DNA of 64,000 nucleotides from Orientallactaga sibirica (taxonomy: Eukaryota > Chordata > Mammalia > Rodentia > Dipodidae), in the NCBI GenBank assembly GCA_036365145.1, contig JAEOAD010000001.1, positions 100,599,501 to 100,663,500 of the forward strand, written 5' to 3'. The notes under the pieces were generated by a model. That model was not told the origin of the DNA. It worked only from the letters and a program-made list of their open reading frames with translations, and ran no database searches. Made by a program: the position numbers and the translations under genes. This document shows, in pieces, positions 55,790 to 64,000 of the stretch (position 1 is the first letter of the stretch; the number at the start of each line of letters is the position of its first letter).

Positions 55790-57020
55790 TTTTTTAACTT
55801 TTTAAAAATTATTTTTATTTTTATTGACAACTTCTTTAATTGTAGACAATATCCCATGTTATTTCCCTCCCTCCCCCCAATTTCCCCTTTGAAACTTCAC
55901 TCTCCATCATATCCCCTCCCCCTCTCAATCAGTCTCTCTTTTTAGTATGATGTCATGATCTTTTCCTCCTATTATGATGGTCTTATGTAGGTAGTGTCAG
56001 GCACTGTGAGGTCATGGATATCCAGGTCATTTTTTGTCTGGAGGAGCATGTTGTAAGGAGTCCAACTCTTCCTTTGGCTCTTACATTCTTTCCGCCCCCT
56101 CTTCCACAATGGACCCTGAGCCTTGGAAGGTAGGTTTGAGATGTTTCAGTGCTGAGGACTCCTGTGTCACTTCTCAGAACCATGGTGCCTTCTGAATCAT
56201 CCCAAGGTTGCCACTATCTGAAAAGAGAAGCTTCTGTAACCAAAAGTAAGAATAGCATTAATATATGGGTGTGGTAGTTTGAATATATGGCCCCCAATAT
56301 ATTCAGGGTTTTATTAGTTTATAGTTTGCATCTGCACCACCTTGCTGGAGGCAATGTCACTGGGTGGGTCTTAAGGTGTGATGGTGGGTTTAGGATTCCA
56401 TTGTAAAGATATGCAAAGTGTGCCTAGCTGGGAGTTCCTGAAGTGTGCTGTACTGTGTGGCTGTTGGCTTTTCTCTCTCTTGCCTGATCCTGTGAAGGCA
56501 GGCCAGCTTCTTCTACCATTATGGAACTTCCCCTGGATCTGTATTTATTCAATAAATAATATCCTTCCTCCGTAACTGTGCCTGGTCTGGAAGTTCATCT
56601 CAGCTAACCTGAAGCTGTCTGCTACAATGGGTGTGGACATTAAGAGAAGTGCTTACTGGGCAGTTTGGTAAACATAGTATATACATTTAGCAAGAATCTA
56701 GCAGACATTACACCCTTAGGGCTCAGGACTACCTCTGTCATAAGTTTTCAGCATCAGGGATGTGTTCTTTCCCATGGAGCGGGCCTCCAGTCCAATTAGA
56801 GAGCAATTGGTTTCCCCCATAATAGACATGCCACTATTGCACCGATTGGCTCATTTGGCCTAGGTGGCCAAATTTAAAACTTGCAGTGTTCACTGTTGAG
56901 TACCTTCACTGGTGTTTTCTCTCTCCCATTTATCTGCATGCAGTGTAGCTTTTTCCAACTTTCTGTCAGCTGGTCCTCATGGAGGAGGCTTTCAGCTCAG
57001 CTCTAGCAATTTTCCATTTG
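55790..57020 (-). mobile_element. L1 3' UTR, antisense, split by a MaLR LTR
   Basis: TTTTTATTGACAACTTC, CCCTCCCTCCCCCCAATTTC, CTTTCCGCCCCCTCTTCCAC and GTTGCCACTATCTG lie before the LTR. TTGGTTTCCCCCATAATAG and GGAGGAGGCTTTCAGCTCAG lie after it. Confidence 0.82.
56270..56626 (+). mobile_element. MaLR solo LTR with exact duplication
   Basis: TGTGGTAGTTTGAATATATG ... GCTGTCTGCTACA. ATGGG repeats at 56265-56269 and 56627-56631. AATAAATAATATCC is the poly(A) region. It is the plus-orientation partner of the antisense copy at 61927, to which it is very similar. Confidence 0.95.
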
Positions 57021-57024
57021 GAAA

Positions 57025-58100
57025 GTACTTTGATCTGCTACTCCATTTGAGAAAGTTTGGGCAGGATAAGAGGTCAGTAATAACTCATATTTCTGTATAA
57101 GACAGTTAGCAATATATACAGAATGTTACATTCAGAATGTTTTCACAAATGTCTTCAGAGAGTTTTTACATAAGGCAATCTGGAGGGGATTCTGGGTAAA
57201 GATTTCAGACTGAACATTGCCTTTCTTTTCTCTCTGATCTGAGATTCACCATGCAATGGACTAAAATAGGCTGATTCATTTGGTGATTAAGCTGGTTCTC
57301 TTTATGAATTTCTGCATTCTGCATGTAAGTGACTTTTCATTCAACTTTGGTGCCACATCAGCCCCTAGTCATGGTTCCTTAGCAGGAACAGGTACATTTT
57401 CACAACTTGTATTTTCTCCATTCACTCTTTCTCATTTATAATTACTCAGACACAATAGGCTAAAGAAAGTGACAATGGAAGTAGGCAAAGGTTATTAATA
57501 TGTACAGTGCAGGATTTTCATGTGGTAATTAATTCCAAAGATCAAGTTTTCTCAACCCATCCTACCTACCCAGAAGGAGGACCCATGATAGATAGAAAGT
57601 GTCATTTTCCAGTGAGCTGGCATAGTTAAAGGAGACAGCTGCCATCATGAGAATGAAAGTGTAAACTGAAGGATAGGCATTTCTACACAGCACCAAAAAT
57701 ACAGGCTTTTGATTCTAAACTTAGTAAACTTAAGATATATTTGATTTGTTGTCCAACCTTAGAAACAATGATAACACACATATCTTTTTTATTTGAGATT
57801 TTGAAAGCTAAAAGAATAAAAGGAATGTTCTATATTTCTCTGAAGTCTGTAAATTGGGTATCAGTGAAAACTCAGTTTATGTTAGTTGTTCAGTAAAGCA
57901 AGTATTTCAGTCTTCTTAGTGGTGTTCCTCTCTTTGTCCCTAGCTCCTCTCTTATTTCCTTTCTTGCTTTAGCTGAGAGAGCCCTGGAGAAATAAGATGT
58001 TTTACACAGCATTTCTTCAGTGGACTTTGATAGAAAGCCATACAAGAGGAGTTTGCCTGGACATTTCTCATATTCAACTCATCAGCCATTTTAAAAGGTC
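57025..58100. other. unique sequence
   Basis: Nothing recognised. Confidence 0.45.
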
Positions 58101-58105
58101 TGACA

Positions 58106-58337
58106 GGCCTGGAGAGATGGCTTAGCGGTAAAGCACTTGCCTGTGAAGCCTAAGGACCCTGGTTTGAGGCTCTATTCCCCAGGACCCACGTAAGCCAGAT
58201 GCGCAAGGTAGCACATGCATCTGGAGTTCGTTTGCCATGGCTGGAAACCCTGGCATGCCCATTCCCTATCTATCTGCCTCTTTATCTCTCTGTCTGTCTG
58301 TTGCTCTCAAATAAATAAAAAATACACAAAAAACCCA
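58106..58337 (+). mobile_element. tRNA-derived SINE with duplication
   Basis: GGCCTGGAGAGATGGCTTAG, CGTAAGCCAGATGCGCAAGG and a CT and A-rich end. Flanks are TTAAAAGGTCTGACA (58091-58105) and TTAAAAGTCTGACA (58338-58351). Confidence 0.93.
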
Positions 58338-58354
58338 TTAAAAGTCTGACATTG

Positions 58355-58960
58355 AAATCATCTTATCCTTATATTTAGGTTTCCATCTACCTATTAAAAT
58401 CCTATTTATAGTTTGCCAGCTTGCTCATACTGACTCCCCTCAGTGAATTCCTAGTCAATTGTCAAATAAATATCACTTCTTTCCCCCTTTATAGCACAAA
58501 AATATCTATGACCACTCACTAGGTACATATCTAGCTCTAGTTATTTTGCACATACATAAATTGAATTGATTTAGTGACCAGTGTTTATCTGAAGATCAGG
58601 GAGACTACAGAGTTAGAACTTAAATATTTATTTTCTAAATATAACCACTTAATAACTAAAGAAAGGGATAAATAAAATACAGATATGTATATTTACATTT
58701 CTATATATTTCAGTATTTAATTAAGCACCTTAAAAAGGTGAGTGTTCATAGCATGTTAACTTGAAACAAGCACATTTCAAGTTATAGACTGTATAAAAAA
58801 CTTACATTGTGGAGGCAGCCCACTCCTATAATTTCATGTAAATTTGACAAGTATCCTTTGTGAAACACCACAGAATAAGTATTTTGGACATTGAAGGTAA
58901 GATGCCAAATGGAAAATCTATTATGTAGGTACACACATAGCAAGACAGAAGACAAACTTG
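58355..58960. other. unique sequence
   Basis: Nothing recognised. Confidence 0.4.
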
Positions 58961-58964
58961 ATCG

Positions 58965-59118
58965 GTGCCCATGGAAGTGACCGTTCTACTTTCTGTCTCC
59001 ATGGTTGTTGCTACTCTAGATACCTTTATTTTACTTAGCACTATGTCATCAAGGTTTGTCTGTGTTGGAGTATATGTCAGAATTCTCTTCATCTTAAAGG
59101 CCAGATAATATTCCATCA
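58965..59118 (-). mobile_element. old L1 (L1M-type) 3' end, antisense
   Basis: TTGCTACTCTAGATACC, TTACTTAGCACTATGTC, TCAAGGTTTGTCTGTGTTGG and AGATAATATTCCATCATG are the reversed 3' end of old mammalian L1. The minus frame at 58826-59125 is a relic of it. Confidence 0.75.
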
Positions 59119-59127
59119 TGTACAAAT

Positions 59128-59640
59128 AATTGCTTTTGGCATGTTTAAATACAATTTATTTGTTGATTCCTATATACCCTTGAATTCCCCATAACTATCT
59201 CCCCATTTCCCCTTTCTTCTGTATTTTCCCTCCTTCTGTTTTCATGTCACATGCATCCTTTTGCTCTCTCTCTGACAGCTGGTCTGGGTCTCTTTATAGT
59301 CACCATTGGTTGTAGTTCTGGCTTTATAAAATTTATTCACATTTGCCACCCTACAAGGACATATTTATAGATATTGCAAGTTAAGGCCCATTATCAGAGA
59401 AACCCTGTGGTTTTGGTCTTCATTGAGCTTGAACCACTTCACTTAATATGATTCTTCCCATATCCATCTCTTTTCCTGCAAATTTCATAATTTATTAATA
59501 CTGCTGAATAGAATTCCACTGAGTATATGTACCACATTTTCATTATCTATTCACTTGTTACTGGGCATCTAGACCATCTATAATTCTTAGAGATCATAAT
59601 AGAATTGCAATTATTTGTAAAAGAGAAAAGGTAACTTTGG
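59128..59640 (-). mobile_element. L1 3' part, antisense
   Basis: GCTTGAACCACTTCACTTAA, GCTGAATAGAATTCCACTG and GTATATGTACCACATTTTC (about 59430-59545) are reversed ORF2-end and UTR text. A second L1 next to the older one. Confidence 0.7.
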
Positions 59641-59644
59641 TTGC

Positions 59645-61355
59645 AAGTTACCCAATATTTGCCTCCCTTCTTCTACCTCCATAGCATCCATATGGGTCAC
59701 TCCACCATTTTCTGTATTGTCATATGACTTGAATTCTGTCCTTTGAGTTAGATTTCCTGTTTCTTCATATGTCATAAATGTCCACTTAGCAATGCTTTAA
59801 TTTATTTTAACTTGTCCTTAATACCAGACAAATACCAGGCAGTTCTTGATATTGTCTCCCCTGGTATCAAAATCCATTCATCTAGTTGCTGGCATACTTG
59901 GGATTCATGTCCCAAATAGATGATAAGTACATTATTCTCAAGATTTCATCATTAATGTATAATTATATATATATATATATATATATATGGTCTAATTGGT
60001 CATACATGTGTTTGTTCTCAAACATGTGTACTCTAAGGGCTGAGATATACACTATGCTTCTTGTACATAAAGGTATCAATCTACAAAACCATAGCACAAC
60101 TACAAAGTGAATGATTTTAAGCGTTAGTGCACATTTGTGGAGTAAAAGCAAATGAAAACCAGTAAGTCTTCCCTACAGTTACAGTGCCAGCAGATCAAAG
60201 AAGAAAAGTCACTGATAATTATTATGACAGGTCCTGGGCACTAGATATAGTATCACAAAAAATTTCCAATAAAAGGACAGATATTAATTAAGTTTTGAAT
60301 TTATGAGTCAAGAAACAAAACTGAGGAATTTATAAATATATTAAATAAAAAATATTATTTCTTTATCATCAAGTTCAAAATATAACATGCTTGAATTTTT
60401 TAATAATACAGATGTTCTTATCAAAATAATGATACTTTTGAGGGTCAGAAATTATTATTTTGCTTAATCTGGGTTCAAACATTTCAATAGCTTCAAAGCT
60501 GACTGCAAATCTCTGCTTATTAATGTAGTCCTGTAATATGATCTGACAGATTTAATCTTTGTTCACAGTTAAGGACTGCAGAATACTGATATCAATTCAT
60601 GGTCATTTAATCTTCATTGAGCACATTTATTATTTCAAAGAAATCAGATGGTTCCATTATATCCTTTTTTGTTTTTACATTCTAACATGCCACATATACT
60701 TGAGGTTAATCATTTCTAAAACAAGGTTAAATGAAAGCTATTTGACTACAAGGTTAAGAAGTTTAGAATATGGATAGTACTTTCTCAACATGGACGACTT
60801 ATAAGGAAGTTTACACTATTTGTGCTATATCTATATTTTTAAATTTCCACAAATGCATCTGAGTAGAAGTTTCACTCACATATTACCTCTGCTTTGCCTT
60901 GGCATTTTGGCTGTTCTCATAATGATATATTAAAAGTCTGCAATAGGATCTAATTACTAAGTTTAATGACTGTTTAATAATGCTTATGGATGGTTCAGCC
61001 CAGTACTGAGCTCAAAAGTCACAATCAAACTTTTGACAAAAACATGTTTAACAATATTTAAGCCCATAAGGGCATAAAAAGTCCAAATTTGAAATTACTG
61101 GTTCAACTGCACTACACTAACACAGCCATCACTTACAACCAATAGAGCAGATTCTGCCTTAGGTTTCAGAGAATGTTTGTATTGTCAATGTATGTATCAA
61201 TGTATGTATGTATTATCAATGTATGTATGTATTCTTCAAAAATTATTATTGATTATATTTATTCCCTGCAGGGTATATATTGAGGGCAATGCTTCAGAAA
61301 CTTTAAATAAGACAAAGGCCATTGACTCAAAAGTCAAGGAAAACAATTTTCTTTG
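59645..61355. other. unique AT-rich sequence
   Basis: (TA)n lies at about 59964-59989, and a repeat of TCAATGTATGTATGTATTA units at about 61186-61236. No gene. Confidence 0.45.
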
Positions 61356-61359
61356 ATTT

Positions 61360-61497
61360 TTTTTTTTACTCTCTCTTTTCAAGGTAGGGTCTCACTCTAG
61401 TCTGACCTAGAATTCACTATGCAGTCTTAGGGTGGCCAAGAACTCACAGTGATCCTCCTACCTCTGCTTTCTGAGTGTGTGCCACCACACCTGGCTC
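61360..61497 (-). mobile_element. B1 SINE, antisense, with internal deletions
   Basis: AAGGTAGGGTCTCACTCTAG, CTATGCAGTCTTAGGGTGG and GTGCCACCACACCTGGC. The 'TGCTGGGATTAAAGG' part is missing. Confidence 0.9.
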
Positions 61498-61756
61498 ATT
61501 TTGTTTTCTAATTGATCACTGATTTTGTTCTAAAATCCATAGCTGCTCAATTAAATTTTCTACACTAAAATTTTTAAATAGATTTGGTTTTCTCTGGAGA
61601 CATTGCTTTGGCTATTACAATGGAATATTATTTAATTAACTAATCCTTAGTGAATCATTTATCATGGGTAACAAGTAAATGAACCACTCATTTGCTTTAC
61701 TTATATTCTGTCTTCTATTTTCATGAAGAAATGCTACATCTAGCTGTTCTGTGTTT

Positions 61757-62328
61757 TTAAAAATATTTTTAATTATGAGAGAAAGAGAGAGAAGGGTCAT
61801 GCTAGGGACTCTTGCCACTACAAACAAACTCCAGACACATGGGCTACTTTGTGCATCTGGTTTTAAGTGGGTACTGGAGAATGAAACCTGAGCTGGTAGG
61901 TTTTATAAGATAGCAACTTTAACTACTGTAGCAGACAGCTTCAGGTTCGCTGAGATGAACTTCCAGACCAGGCACAGTTATGGAGGAAGGGATATTATTT
62001 ATTGAAGTTTACAGATCCAGGGGAAGTTCCATAAAGGCAGGAAAAGCAGCCTGCTTTCACAGGGCCAAACAGAGAGAGAGAAAGCCGACCAGCCACCATA
62101 GCACACAGAGCAAACCTACAGCCAAAAGCCCAGCACACTTCAGGAACTCCTGCTAGGCACATTTGCATATCTTTACAATGGAATCAAAAACCCACACCTT
62201 AAGACCGGGCCCCAGTGACCTTGCCTCTAGCAAGGTGATTGCAGATGCAAACTATAACTAATAAAACACTGAATATATTGGGGACATATATTCAAACTAC
62301 CACAACTACTGAGCAATCACTCCAGCCC
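61757..62328 (-). mobile_element. tRNA-derived SINE, antisense, split by a MaLR LTR
   Basis: 61757-61926 has GAGAGAAAGAGAGAGAAGGG, CAAACAAACTCCAGACACAT and TTTGTGCATCTGG. The last 19 bases (62310-62328) with CACTCCAGCCC, its head, lie on the far side of the LTR. Confidence 0.9.
61927..62304 (-). mobile_element. MaLR solo LTR inside a SINE, exact duplication
   Basis: On plus it runs TGTAGCAGACAGCTTCAG ... AACTACCACA. ACTAC repeats at 61922-61926 and 62305-62309. The full reversed LTR includes TTATTTATTGAAG (poly(A) signal region). Confidence 0.95.
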
Positions 62329-62329
62329 A

Positions 62330-63180
62330 CATTCTGTTTGTGATTGTGTGATTTTTATAATGATTCTTTTCCTGTCCTGAGGATATTGTAATGAGTACTT
62401 ACTTAGTTTGTCAGTGCCAATGTAAAGTATATTCCTCAAGCATAACTATAATGCCATTGCAAAATAAGCACAGTACTTTGACACTTAACCCAACAACAGG
62501 GTAACCCACACACTACTGTATTTTAACACATAATGTGGAAATGTGTTTTCCCTTCCTTTTCTTGTTTTTACATTTTTGGGTAAGAAATAATAATAAAAAC
62601 ATAAAATATCTTGAAACAATGAAATTTCTTGACATAAATGAGGCACTCAAACATCGTTGACTTGTAACTGCATCTGTGCAGGTTTAGTGCACAAAGCACC
62701 CATACATACTGATGAAAGCACCATGCATTCTCTGTTGCAAATCACATATCTCTTCCATTGTATCAGGAAATTAGATACAATTAAAATCTAATAAGCATAG
62801 CTGTGTAACAATGAAATCATCAATAGATATTGATGTTTGGATCTAAAATAAATTTCATGGTTTGTGAAAGAGTCTTCTTTGGATTTTCAGATCATTTAGG
62901 AAGAGATCAGAATAGACAGGAGCACTTTGGGGCACTGTCCTCCACATATGTACTGATTGGTACATTCATGAACTCATAGCATAGGGTTGTTACCCCCATG
63001 AGACCTGCACAATATTGATCCCATCAGCATTTGGGAATTGAAGACAGAAGAGGCCAAAAAATGAGACATCAGAACAGAAGTAAGACTACTTGAAAAGAGG
63101 ATGTGGCTTTATCATATTGCTCAGCAATTTCATGACTGTGTTCAAAGGCAATGAAATTAGCATTTCTAAGATATATATGT
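62330..63180. other. unique sequence
   Basis: Nothing recognised. Confidence 0.4.
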
Positions 63181-63184
63181 GTGT

Positions 63185-63480
63185 GTGTCCCTTTTATTGA
63201 TGCACCGTTTATAATAGACAAGATATAGAATCAAGTAAATAATTTACTTATGGGTTGATAAAGAAATCATGGTATATATGCAGAATTGAATACTTCTTAC
63301 CAGTCCTGTCATTTGCAGCAACATGGATAGAACTGGGCACCATGTCAAGTGACATATTCCAAGCATAGAAAGACAAAGACCATATGATTTTAATCATATT
63401 TACAATTCTGAAAAAGCTGGGCTCATAGAAGTAGAGAGTAGAATAATGATCATTAATGGTTGGGGAAGGACCAGGAGGAT
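63185..63480 (+). mobile_element. old L1 3' end, sense
   Basis: TTTATAATAGACAAGATATAG, GGTATATATGCAGAATTGA, TGTCATTTGCAGCAACATGG and GAAAGACAAAGACCATATG are in L1M order. Confidence 0.8.
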
Positions 63481-63602
63481 GATATAGGGAGATATATTAT
63501 CAATGTATAAAGAGGTAGAACCAATAGGATAAATAAGTTCAAATTTTCTGTTATCTAGAGGGTGATTATAGTTGAGAATATAATATCATGTGGCCTAAAA
63601 TA

Positions 63603-64000
63603 ATGATAGGAGTTCTCGTCAAGATGGCATGTGCCTAACCATGCTTCAGCTTGTGAGGCAATAGTAGGCAAAATCTGTGGGGTTCCAGGGTCAGCAGGTC
63701 TTAGCAGACTTCCAGTGGGAGGGCATGGAAGAGCACAGTAAGGAATCGCTGATTGCCATGCTCTGAGGTAGCCTACTAGACCCCCAGAGCCCTCAAGTAC
63801 CCATCCCAGCCACTACACCACAGACCAGATTTGCTCCTGTGCTACCTGTGCACTCCACAGATCAGGACCCAACTGCCTCTCTCCTTTCCTCCTGCCTTCC
63901 TTCCTTCACCCATTCCCTGCCACTGGGTCTCTGACCTGCCACTGCCACAGGGACCACACCACACCATCCCCTGCCCCACTGTGCCACTGGGTACGTGCCA
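63603..64000 (+). mobile_element. probable L1 5' UTR start, running off the window
   Basis: Base composition changes from AT-rich to C-rich at about 63610. TCAAGATGGCATG at about 63619 matches the YY1-type CAAGATGGC motif found at the start of many L1 5' UTRs. The rest to 64000 is GC- and CCACTG-rich with no coding frame. The element would continue to the right. Inference from composition and motif only. Confidence 0.45.

Overview
This is nuclear DNA of a rodent, AT-rich and dominated by retrotransposons. B1, B4 and ID-type SINEs limit it to rodents. Most of the young SINEs are one tRNA-derived family with a GGGCTGGAGAGATGGCTTAGC head, a (CT)n stretch and an (AAATA)n tail. The B1 copies carry a GAGGATCGCCGTGAGTTC variant. 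From memory this pair suggests a jerboa (Dipodidae, Jaculus-like); I could not run a search. There are no bacterial, plasmid or CRISPR features.

Layout. 1-4.9 kb is mostly unique sequence with one old MIR and one B4. 4.9-7.7 kb holds a small, young, class-II-like endogenous retrovirus (ERV): near-identical LTR parts, a primer-binding site, a broken gag start, a broken env transmembrane region and three separate tandem-repeat arrays, with no visible pol. 8-14 kb holds SINEs and an antisense L1 ORF2 split by an LTR, a B4 and a MaLR LTR. 14-25 kb is mostly unique, with two SINEs bounded by perfect target-site duplications, a minus-strand ERV-like LTR with leader, and a MaLR element with internal sequence. 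25-36 kb is rich in LTRs of several families. 36-39 kb has two MaLR solo LTRs, SINEs and an L1 fragment.

40.4-41.6 kb is the only gene-like island. It is CpG-rich. On the minus strand it has an ATG in fair Kozak context, a GT donor, an AG acceptor in the same phase, a stop, and an AATAAA followed by GT-rich sequence. Together these predict a two-exon protein of 91 residues that I do not recognise. It could instead be a non-coding transcript or the end of a longer gene.

42-64 kb returns to SINEs, L1 3' UTRs (all of one lineage, mostly antisense) and MaLR solo LTRs. Several insertions are nested and have exact 5-bp duplications. The window ends inside what looks like the 5' start of another L1.

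Most open frames here lie inside repeats or in the antisense of the CpG island and are not genes. Apart from the 40.4-41.6 kb candidate I find no exon I would defend.
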